A stretch of 64,000 nt of DNA. Origin: CAWBXL01 sp963837365. GTDB lineage: Bacteria > Acidobacteriota > Terriglobia > Terriglobales > Acidobacteriaceae. Of this stretch, positions 32,567 through 40,048 are shown one piece after another. The notes below the pieces were generated by a model. That model was not told where the DNA came from, searched no databases, and saw only the letters and a list, made by a program, of their open reading frames with translations. How positions within the stretch are numbered: the stretch's first letter is position 1; each line of letters starts with the position of its first letter. Location: contig CAWIMW010000003.1 of assembly GCA_963837365.1 (NCBI GenBank), positions 496,001-560,000 of the forward strand, written 5' to 3'. Made by a program: the position numbers and the translations under genes.

Positions 32567-35443
32567 AAAAAAATCAACTATTTGGGAGAAATTAGCCGAG
32601 TGCCGCTCGACCTGAAATCCACCATCAATCTGCCAAAAACTGACTTCCCCATGAAAGCCAACCTGCCCCAGAATGAGCCCAAAATTCTGGAAAAGTGGGA
32701 GCAAATGGGCATCTACGCCCAAATCCGCCAAGCCCGCAAAGGCGCCAAGCTCTACACCCTCCACGATGGACCGCCATACGCTAATGGGCCTATTCATTTG
32801 GGGACGGCTTTGAATAAGTGCTTGAAGGACTTTGTGGTGAAGTCGAAGACCATGGCGGGGTTTGACGCTCCCTATGTCCCTGGGTGGGACTGCCACGGGC
32901 TGCCGATTGAGATCAAGGTGGATAAGGAGCTGGGCGGGAAAAAGCTCCAGATGAAGGCCACCGATGTGCGCATGGTCTGCCGCAAGTATGCGGAAAAGTA
33001 TCTGGATTTACAGCGCGGGCAGTTCAAGCGGATTGGAGTTTTTGGGCGCTGGGACAAGCCTTACTCGACCATGACGCCTCAATACGAGGCTACGGTGCTG
33101 GACACGTTTTACGCCTTTTACGAGAAGGGCTTCGTCTATAAGGGCCTGCGCGCGGTGTATTGGTGCATGCACGACAAGACGGCGCTGGCGGAAGCGGAAG
33201 TTGAGTATGAGAACAAGACCAGTCCGACCATCTGGGTTCGATATGCGTTGCTGGATGATCCGGCAAAGCTTGATCCAGCACTGAAGGGCAAGAAGGTTTA
33301 CACCATCATTTACACCACGACTCCGTGGACCATGCCGGCGTCGATGGCGGTGGCATTTCATCCGGCGGAACAGTATGTGGCGGTTCCGGACGCAAGTCAT
33401 CCAGATGAGGTCTATATCGTTGCCGAGCGGTTGGCGCGGACGGTGCAGGCTGATATCAAAGAGACGGTTCAGTTGGACCCTTCGGCGGCCTTGGCGCACT
33501 TCCCCGGCAGCAAGCTGGAGCGGCTGAATTTTCAGCATCCGTTTTTGGAGCGCAAGATTCTGGGGGTGCTGGCGGATTACGTCACCATGGATACTGGAAC
33601 CGGGGTTGTCCACACAGCGCCTTCACATGGTGCTGAAGACTTCGCCACCGGCATGAAGTATGGCTTGGACGCCACCAGCAACGTGGACGAGCGCGGCATC
33701 CTGCGGAATGGCCTGCCGGAATACGATGGCCTGAAAGTTTGGGATGCGAACCCCGTCATCATCGAGTTGTTGAAGAAGCGCGGTGCGCTGCTGGCTTCGG
33801 GCAAGCTGGAACATTCTTATCCGTGCTGCTGGCGCTGCCACAATCCCATCATCTTCCGCGCGACGGAGCAGTGGTTCATTTCCATGGAAGCCAAAATGGA
33901 CGGGGGCGGGACGCTGCGCAGCCGGACCATGGAAGACATCCGCAAAGTGAAGTGGGACCCGTCCTGGGGCGAAGAGCGGATGAACAACATGATCGCCGGA
34001 CGGCCGGATTGGTGCATCTCGCGGCAGCGGGTTTGGGGCGTGCCGATTGCAGTGTTCTTGTGTGAGAGCTGCGGCAAGCCTTTGAACGATCACGCCATTA
34101 ATCGCAAAGTGTCAGAGCTTTTCAAACGGGCTGGGGCGGATGCGTGGTACACGCCGGAAGCGGATGGAATTCTGCCGACTGGAACTAAATGCCCTCATTG
34201 CACAGGTTCAACCTTCAAAAAAGAGATGGACATCTTCGATGTCTGGCTGGAGTCGGGCGCAAGTTACCTTGCCCTACGTGCAGGAGAACCGGAGTATCCC
34301 TGGCCTTCAAATCTCTATCTGGAAGGTGCGGACCAGTTCCGCGGATGGTTTCAGTCTGCCCTGCTGTGCGCCATGGGCAAGCAAGGCACGCCTCCGTACG
34401 CCGGCGTGGTGACGCCCGGCTGGACCCTGGATGAAAAAGGCCAGGCCATGTCGAAGTCGCGGGGGAATGATGTGGACCCGGTGGATATTGCCAAGCAGAT
34501 GGGTGGAGAAATTGTACGGCTGTGGGTGGCATCGGTTGATTTTCGCGAGGACATGGTCGGCTCGGATGCGCTCATGCGTCGCGCGGGGGAAAACTATCGC
34601 ACCATCCGCAATAATCTGTTCCGCAATTCTCTGGGGAACCTGTACGATTTCGATCCGGCCCGCGACGCGCAGCCATTTGAGAAGTTGTACGCCATCGATC
34701 AGTACATTCTGCGAGAGACGGCTGACCTGTGTGCCGAAGTCACGCGTTGGTATGAAGAGTTCGCATTCCACAAGATTTACCAGCGCATTAATCATTTTTG
34801 CGTGGTGGAGTTGAGCGGTTTTTACTCCGAAATCGTCAAAGACCGCCTCTACACTTACGCTCCTAACTCCCAGGGCAGAAGGGCCGCGCAGACCGCGATC
34901 TGGAAGATCGTCGAAGCATTGGTCCGCCTGCTGGCTCCCATCTTGAGCTTCACCAGCGAGGAAGTCTGGCAGTATCTGCCGGCGGCCGGGTCCCGGTCGG
35001 CGAGCGTGCATCTGGAGAAGTTCCCTACTACCTCAGACATTCTTGCAGCCAACGCCGCTGTTGCCGACTCCAATCAACAGGAAGAGTGGAAGGTCCTGCG
35101 CGGAGTCCGCGAGCAGGTGCTCAAAGCTCTGGAAGAAGCCCGCAACCAGAAGTTGATTGGGAAAGGTCTTGAGGCCAAGGTGGCAGTGACCGCGGGCGAT
35201 CCTGCGTACGGAGTTCTTGCTAAATATCAAGACCAGTTGCGCTATGTGTTTATCGTTTCCCAGGTTTCGTTACAAAAGGCTTCGGGCAACGGATCGAGTG
35301 GGGTTAGCGTCAAGGTAGATAAAGCCGACGGGCAGAAGTGTGACCGGTGCTGGAACTACTCCACAGAGGTCGGGAAGGATGCGGTTTATCCCACGGTTTG
35401 CGAGCGTTGCAGCGCGGCGTTGAAGGAGATTGAGGGGAGTTAA
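32564..35443 (+). CDS. ileS: Isoleucyl-tRNA synthetase
   Basis: Up to 959 residues; class I synthetase charging tRNA-Ile. The HIGH-type motif is HLGT (GPIHLGTALN) and the KMSKS-type motif is AMSKSRGND. The editing domain and the C-terminal zinc ribbon (CDRCWNYS ... CERCSA) are present. An ATG at 32564 opens the frame, but TATAAT immediately before it looks like a promoter -10, and the homologous part starts near LKSTINLPKTDFP. The GTG at 32600, 11 bases after GGGAG, may be the true start. A hairpin-rich repeat follows. Confidence 0.95.
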   Translation: MKKINYLGEISRVPLDLKSTINLPKTDFPMKANLPQNEPKILEKWEQMGIYAQIRQARKGAKLYTLHDGPPYANGPIHLGTALNKCLKDFVVKSKTMAGFDAPYVPGWDCHGLPIEIKVDKELGGKKLQMKATDVRMVCRKYAEKYLDLQRGQFKRIGVFGRWDKPYSTMTPQYEATVLDTFYAFYEKGFVYKGLRAVYWCMHDKTALAEAEVEYENKTSPTIWVRYALLDDPAKLDPALKGKKVYTIIYTTTPWTMPASMAVAFHPAEQYVAVPDASHPDEVYIVAERLARTVQADIKETVQLDPSAALAHFPGSKLERLNFQHPFLERKILGVLADYVTMDTGTGVVHTAPSHGAEDFATGMKYGLDATSNVDERGILRNGLPEYDGLKVWDANPVIIELLKKRGALLASGKLEHSYPCCWRCHNPIIFRATEQWFISMEAKMDGGGTLRSRTMEDIRKVKWDPSWGEERMNNMIAGRPDWCISRQRVWGVPIAVFLCESCGKPLNDHAINRKVSELFKRAGADAWYTPEADGILPTGTKCPHCTGSTFKKEMDIFDVWLESGASYLALRAGEPEYPWPSNLYLEGADQFRGWFQSALLCAMGKQGTPPYAGVVTPGWTLDEKGQAMSKSRGNDVDPVDIAKQMGGEIVRLWVASVDFREDMVGSDALMRRAGENYRTIRNNLFRNSLGNLYDFDPARDAQPFEKLYAIDQYILRETADLCAEVTRWYEEFAFHKIYQRINHFCVVELSGFYSEIVKDRLYTYAPNSQGRRAAQTAIWKIVEALVRLLAPILSFTSEEVWQYLPAAGSRSASVHLEKFPTTSDILAANAAVADSNQQEEWKVLRGVREQVLKALEEARNQKLIGKGLEAKVAVTAGDPAYGVLAKYQDQLRYVFIVSQVSLQKASGNGSSGVSVKVDKADGQKCDRCWNYSTEVGKDAVYPTVCERCSAALKEIEGS

Positions 35444-35458
35444 GACGCGCTGTTCAAC

Positions 35459-35600
35459 TTGTCATTCCGAGCGCGTTCTTTGCGCGAGAGCCTGCCCCGA
35501 GCGAAGGCGAAGGGAATCTGCTTTTCCTGGACAGCGGCACGAATGCCGCAGGCTAACAGCAGATTCCTCCTCGTCGCTCCGCTCCTTGTCGGAATGACAA
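35459..35600. repeat. Long palindromic repeat between ileS and lspA (copy D of the TGTCAT family)
   Basis: Outer arms TTGTCATTCCGA (35459-35470) and TCGGAATGACAA (35589-35600) are exact complements, inner arms GGAATCTGCT (35513-35522) and AGCAGATTCC (35558-35567) also, and the centre holds GCGGCA-cgaa-TGCCGC. It looks like two oppositely oriented copies of one element. It could act as a bidirectional terminator, but no T-run is present. Confidence 0.75.
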
Positions 35601-35641
35601 AGGATGGGTCGTAAGATGCTTTATGATTTAACTAAGTCTGT

Positions 35642-36145
35642 ATGAATTTTCATCTCATGCGCCGTTATCATTTGCTGATTGCTATAGCCGTCTTGTGCCT
35701 GGACCGGGCCACGAAATGGGTAGTGGCAAAAAACATTGCGCTGTATGACAGCATTCAGGTCATTCCCAGCTTCTTCCGCATTACTCACGTGCAAAATACC
35801 GGGGCCGCATTTGGCCTGTTTGCCGATTCGCCTTCGCAGTGGAAGATTGCTGTCCTGGTGCTGTTCTCCATCATCGCGCTGGCCATTGTTTCCACTCTGC
35901 TGTGGCGGAACAGCCATTCCTTGAACACCACCGGCATTGGCCTCTCGCTGATTCTCGGTGGGGCGATGGGCAATCTTTGGGACCGGCTGATCAGCGGGCG
36001 GGTGGTAGATTTTCTGCTGTTCTACATCGGCGACCATCAATGGCCGGCGTTTAATGTGGCGGACAGTGCGATTGTGGTGGGGGCGGGGTTGCTGGTGATT
36101 GAAATTCTGTTTAGCAAGGCGCCTACACCAGAGAAATCAGCCTAG
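35642..36145 (+). CDS. lspA: Lipoprotein signal peptidase (signal peptidase II)
   Basis: 167 residues with four membrane helices. Family motifs are THVQNTGAAFGL, GGAMGNLWDRL followed by GRVVDFL (first catalytic Asp) and FNVADSAI (second catalytic Asp). It removes signal peptides from prolipoproteins at the inner membrane. It lies 198 bases after ileS, the classic neighbour of lspA, separated by a long palindromic repeat. Confidence 0.94.
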   Translation: MNFHLMRRYHLLIAIAVLCLDRATKWVVAKNIALYDSIQVIPSFFRITHVQNTGAAFGLFADSPSQWKIAVLVLFSIIALAIVSTLLWRNSHSLNTTGIGLSLILGGAMGNLWDRLISGRVVDFLLFYIGDHQWPAFNVADSAIVVGAGLLVIEILFSKAPTPEKSA

Positions 36146-36175
36146 GTCATCCAAGAGCCACAAGTAATAGTTATC

Positions 36176-36775
36176 TCAACGAAAATCAGGAAAGGATTCC
36201 AAGGCATGTAGTTCCTTTGCTGCCTTCTTGTGACCCTGAGTCGAGGCTTTTCTTAACCAGACTGCTCCGAAGCGCTTATTTGTGCGAACTCCGCAACCGT
36301 CAACATAAGAAGAACCCAAGTTATATTGAGCTTTTGCGTCGCCCTTTCGTGCCGCTTTGCGCCACCACCTCACAGCAAGTGCAGGATTGATTCTCGTTCC
36401 GGTGCCTTCTGCGTACATAGTCCCCAGATTACAACTGGCCCACGCGTGTCCCATATTCGCAGCACGCTGATTAAGATTGAACGCTTTCCGCATATCCTTC
36501 GGAATCCCGTTCCCGCGTGCATAGGAAAGAGCGAGGTTGTAAATGGCCTCGGCATAGTTATTTTTTGCGGCTCTCTTATACCATTGTGCTGCTATCTTGT
36601 GATTACGCCGCGGGCCGAGCCCCAAATCGTAACAATAGCCGACAAGATTTTGAGCATGAGGGTGCCCGTTTTTCGCCGCAATCATTAGAAATGGAAATGC
36701 CTTTTGGTAATTCTTTACCTTACCTTTACTATCAAACAGGGCCCAATATTTCTGATTGAATGTCGCGTTTTTCAT
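36176..36775 (-). CDS. Sel1-repeat protein
   Basis: 199 residues from ATG 36775 (a TTG at 36787 is in frame). Five or so Sel1-type repeats of about 36 residues: HAQNLVGYCYDLGLG, EAIYNLALSYARGNG, WASCNLGTMYAEGTG, KAQYNLGSSYVDGCG. These alpha-helical solenoids mediate protein contacts. It has no signal peptide. The sequence is less GC-rich than its neighbours, which may indicate transfer. The partner is unknown. Confidence 0.85.
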   Translation of the reverse strand: MKNATFNQKYWALFDSKGKVKNYQKAFPFLMIAAKNGHPHAQNLVGYCYDLGLGPRRNHKIAAQWYKRAAKNNYAEAIYNLALSYARGNGIPKDMRKAFNLNQRAANMGHAWASCNLGTMYAEGTGTRINPALAVRWWRKAARKGDAKAQYNLGSSYVDGCGVRTNKRFGAVWLRKASTQGHKKAAKELHALESFPDFR

Positions 36776-36811
36776 GGCATTGCTCAATTCTTACACTGAA
36801 ATTCTATGTAA

Positions 36812-38452
36812 TCATCGGAACCCGATCCGGTTAACTAAGTTCTTGAACCTAGCATCTTCCCGCAGCCCATCCACCATGGGATCCACATTCAGCAGCGTCA
36901 GCCCATCTGCTCTTTCCTCACACGCTTTCTCCAGCCACTCGAAGGCTTGAGCACGATCATTCAAACCCGCATAGAGAATTCCCATGTAGGTTGCGGGTAC
37001 GTAGCGCAATTTGGCAAGTGTTTGTAGTTGTGTAATCACCTTGGACGCTTCCTCTTTGCTACCACTCACCGCGTATGCCAGGGCGAGACCGGTATCCATC
37101 AGAGGAATTCGCCCCCACTGATGGTCCTTTCCCGCCATCGCGGTAAGGGCTTCGCGATGCAGGCCTTTGCGGGCGTGGCAGCGTCCGAGCAAGTAATGCA
37201 ACAGGAAATAGTTGGAGTCCAGCTCCATCGCATCAGTGCATTCGGCGATGGCCCGGTCATACTCTCGCGCAAAATAGAAAGCCGCCGCGCGAGTGGCGCG
37301 GATCACCACCAGCAGATGGGGATCGACTACCTGGGCAATTTTCTGCGCAGCCTGGATTTCTTTCAATGCGGCAGCAGTACGCCCTAAACTCAGAAGCAAC
37401 CAGGCATAGCGTAGCCGCGCTCCTGAATACGCCGGGTTTAACTTCAAAGCCCGCTGAAAGGACTGCTCCGCGCCCGTCCAATCCCAGTCATAGTGGTGGC
37501 GAATGACCCCCAACGCGGAATGGGCCTCAGGCAGGGAGGCATCAAGCTCGAGCGCCTTACGCACCGCTTCCGCAGCTTTAGGCATGGCTTGGCGCGGAGG
37601 CATGGCATCAAATGGCGCAGTCGCGAGCAAACTATATGCGTTGGCGATACCTGCATAGGCAAGCGAGTAATTCGGATCCTTCTGGATGGCGCGTTCGAAC
37701 CATGGAATACTGGCCCCGACCTCCTGCGGCGTGAGACGGTTCACATGATAACGACCTTTTAAATAGTGTTCGTAGGCTTCAGGGTCTACGGAGTGACTGT
37801 GCAGACGCGCACGCTGCGGCGGAGTTAACTTTAGATGTATCCCTTTGGCGATCTCGGTGGCCGCTTCACTCTGCAACGTCAATACATCGCTCACGTCGCG
37901 GTCGTAGGTCTCCGCCCAAATGTGAGTTTCGTCTTCGGCTTTGATTAACTGCGCGGTAATCCGCACTCGTTGTGCGCTGCGGCGGACGCTTCCTTCCAGC
38001 ACATAGTCAACGTGCAAATCTTGAGTAATTTCAGTCACACGCGTTTGCTTACCCTTGTAGTGCATGGCCGTGGTGCGGGCCACCACCCTCAGACGCTCGG
38101 GTTGCAGACGGGCTAGGTGGGTGATCATCTCTTCGGTCAGACCATCAGAGAGATAGTCCTGGCTGGGGTCGCCACTGAGATTTTCAAACGGGAGTACCAA
38201 CAGCTTGAGCTTGTGCTTGTCACGTTTGCTTTCCGCAGAATCTTCTGCTTCCAGACTGCGGCGGCGGGAGTTCCACCAGGTCGCCACCTCAGACTGAAAT
38301 CCATACACCGATCCCAGCTTGCGGTGCTGGTGACGATGTACCGGAAGCCCCTCTTCCCTTTCCCATCGCTGTACGGTGCGGACCCCGCGCTTGAGGAAGG
38401 TGGCGATCTCTTTCCAGGAGTCGAGGCGGTCGTCGCTTGTAGGTTTGGCCAT
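36812..38452 (-). CDS. HTH regulator with CadC/adenylate-cyclase-like domain and TPR repeats
   Basis: 546 residues. An N-terminal helix-turn-helix (SWKEIATFLKRGVRTVQRWEREEGLPVHRHQ) is followed, around residues 85-240, by LLVLPFENLSGDPSQDYLSDGLTEEMI and VDYVLEGSVRRSAQRVRITAQLI, a sensory domain often seen before TPR arrays. Residues 250-540 are TPR-like (NYSLAYAGIANAYSLL; LPEAHSALGVIRHHYDWD). It is an acidobacterial type of one-component regulator; the signal is unknown. A tandem 10-bp repeat precedes the start. Confidence 0.82.
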   Translation of the reverse strand: MAKPTSDDRLDSWKEIATFLKRGVRTVQRWEREEGLPVHRHQHRKLGSVYGFQSEVATWWNSRRRSLEAEDSAESKRDKHKLKLLVLPFENLSGDPSQDYLSDGLTEEMITHLARLQPERLRVVARTTAMHYKGKQTRVTEITQDLHVDYVLEGSVRRSAQRVRITAQLIKAEDETHIWAETYDRDVSDVLTLQSEAATEIAKGIHLKLTPPQRARLHSHSVDPEAYEHYLKGRYHVNRLTPQEVGASIPWFERAIQKDPNYSLAYAGIANAYSLLATAPFDAMPPRQAMPKAAEAVRKALELDASLPEAHSALGVIRHHYDWDWTGAEQSFQRALKLNPAYSGARLRYAWLLLSLGRTAAALKEIQAAQKIAQVVDPHLLVVIRATRAAAFYFAREYDRAIAECTDAMELDSNYFLLHYLLGRCHARKGLHREALTAMAGKDHQWGRIPLMDTGLALAYAVSGSKEEASKVITQLQTLAKLRYVPATYMGILYAGLNDRAQAFEWLEKACEERADGLTLLNVDPMVDGLREDARFKNLVNRIGFR

Positions 38453-38486
38453 GAAAGAAGGGAGCGGCGCGATTTTAGCAAATTCA

Positions 38487-38506
38487 GTGCGCCAAAGTGC
38501 GCCAAA
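38487..38506. promoter_or_regulatory. Tandem 10-bp repeat upstream of the HTH-TPR regulator
   Basis: GTGCGCCAAA occurs twice back to back (38487-38496, 38497-38506), 34 bases upstream of the regulator start and in the space shared with the divergent secreted-protein gene. One helical-turn spacing makes it a plausible binding site for cooperative protein binding. Inference. Confidence 0.45.
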
Positions 38507-38583
38507 TGCTGTCTGGCGGGGCTTGTCGCTTGTGGCATCACCCGACTCCGCCTAACTTGAGCTTGAAGTTGAAGGAGGTCGAA

Positions 38584-39330
38584 ATGAAGTACATCCGACT
38601 CGCAAGTTGTTATGTGTTGTTGATGGCAAACATTGCTTTCGCTCAGGCAAATTCAAATGCAACCCCGTCTCCCAAGTCAATCACGGTCCCGGCGGGGACC
38701 CACATGCTGACAAAATTGGTCAGCCCGTTAAACACGGTTTCCGCGACCGACGGTTCCGCAGTCTATCTCGAGATCACTATGCCAGTGATTGCGGATAACC
38801 GCGTGGTCATCCCTGCCCACACGCAAGTGATGGGGACGGTGTTGCGGGAGCGCCGTTCCGGACGAGTCAAAGGCCGGGCGCAATTACGCATCGGGTTCAC
38901 AAATTTCATTTTTGCAGATAACCAGGTCGTTTCCATCGAAGGCGCTATGCAAGGGCTGCCCAATTCATCGCGCAATCGCCGGGTGGATGCGGAAGGGACC
39001 ATCGAGGCAGTGGACCAGATTGATCGTGATGTGAAGCGCGTTGTCGCTCCCGCCCTTCCGGGAGCGATTCTCGCGGCTTTGGGTGCTGGTATTCCAGGGA
39101 TGCGGCTGGCTTTGTTGGGGGGCGGATTGGGATTGGGAAATAGCATGATCACCCGCGGGAATGAAATCGTTCTACCTGTGGGAACATCGGTTGAAATGGT
39201 TTTGAAACGCGATTTGCAGCTTGACCGCAGTTGGGCCGAGCCGAATCCGCCGTCCGCCAACCCGCAGGAACCTGGCAATCCGCAAACCAAAACTCCGGAG
39301 GAGCCGCCATGCGAATGCTTACAAGACTGA
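38584..39330 (+). CDS. Secreted protein with VirB10/TrbI-like beta domain
   Basis: 248 residues from ATG 38584, preceded by TGAAGGAGGTCGAA, a strong ribosome-binding site. Signal peptide MKYIRLASCYVLLMANIAFAQ. The body reads ITVPAGTHMLTKLVSPLNTV, YLEITMPVIADNRVVIPAHTQVMG and later RGNEIVLPVGTSVEMVLKRD, as in the beta-rich C-terminal domains of VirB10/TrbI-like proteins, but there are no other secretion genes nearby. A Pro-rich tail ends the protein. It overlaps the next gene by 22 bases. Confidence 0.75.
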   Translation: MKYIRLASCYVLLMANIAFAQANSNATPSPKSITVPAGTHMLTKLVSPLNTVSATDGSAVYLEITMPVIADNRVVIPAHTQVMGTVLRERRSGRVKGRAQLRIGFTNFIFADNQVVSIEGAMQGLPNSSRNRRVDAEGTIEAVDQIDRDVKRVVAPALPGAILAALGAGIPGMRLALLGGGLGLGNSMITRGNEIVLPVGTSVEMVLKRDLQLDRSWAEPNPPSANPQEPGNPQTKTPEEPPCECLQD

Positions 39331-39917
39331 TTCTCTGTGTGATCGCCATTTCGGCGATTGCAAAAGCGCAGCAAACACCGACAGTGGAGATCTTCAGCGG
39401 TTTCTCCTATGCCCACGCTAACTTCACCGGGGCCGGGCAAAAGAACGGCAGCTTTGACGGCTGGAATGCTTCGGTCACATTTGATGCCAACCGCTGGCTG
39501 GGTGTGGAGGCGGATTTCGCCGGGCACTACGGGTCGAATAAGCTCCAATTACCGCTTCCACCCGGAACTTGTCCGCCGATCTGCCTGCCCTCAGTTTCCG
39601 TGGATAGCAAAGCACACGAATTTCTTTTCGGCCCGCGCTTCTCATATCGGACGGCAAAGATCACACCATTCACGCATCTGTTGTTCGGCGCGGCCCGGGT
39701 TACGGAAAGTGTGACATTGCCTATCCCGATACCGACACCGCCGCTCAATATCAGCACTTCACAGACCGGATTTGCCATGGCTGTGGGAGGAGGCTTCGAT
39801 CTGCCCATTGCCAAGAACCTTGCCTGGCACAATCAGGCCGATTATTTAGTGACTCGGCTTTTCAATCAGACCGAGAACAACGTGCTGGTTTCTACGGGGA
39901 TTGTATTTCGGTTTTAA
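39309..39917 (+). CDS. Outer-membrane beta-barrel protein
   Basis: 202 residues from ATG 39309 with a signal peptide (LTRLILCVIAISAIAKA). The mature part alternates hydrophobic residues in short strands (VEIFSGFSYAHANFTG; FLFGPRFSYRTAKITPFTHLLFGA) and ends with NNVLVSTGIVFRF, a C-terminal aromatic typical of barrels inserted by BAM. It is a small porin- or OmpW-like barrel; the ligand is unknown. The start overlaps the preceding gene, suggesting co-translation. Confidence 0.82.
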   Translation: MRMLTRLILCVIAISAIAKAQQTPTVEIFSGFSYAHANFTGAGQKNGSFDGWNASVTFDANRWLGVEADFAGHYGSNKLQLPLPPGTCPPICLPSVSVDSKAHEFLFGPRFSYRTAKITPFTHLLFGAARVTESVTLPIPIPTPPLNISTSQTGFAMAVGGGFDLPIAKNLAWHNQADYLVTRLFNQTENNVLVSTGIVFRF

Positions 39918-39983
39918 TTCTCGGCGCACTTTGCAGTTTTTCTCAACGTGCTCTGCGTTTCAAGGTTTTTGTTCTTACAATCA

Positions 39984-40030
39984 AAATCTTAAGCCGCAGA
40001 GGGCGCTGAGATGGCGCAGAGGGCGCGAAA
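39984..40030. repeat. CCGCAGAGG-type intergenic repeat, second copy
   Basis: CCGCAGAGGGCGCTGAGATGGCGCAGAGGGCGCGAAAA, similar to the tract at 31168-31215, between the convergent barrel and transglycosylase genes. Confidence 0.5.
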
Positions 40031-40048
40031 AAACCCTTAGAGGTTGAG

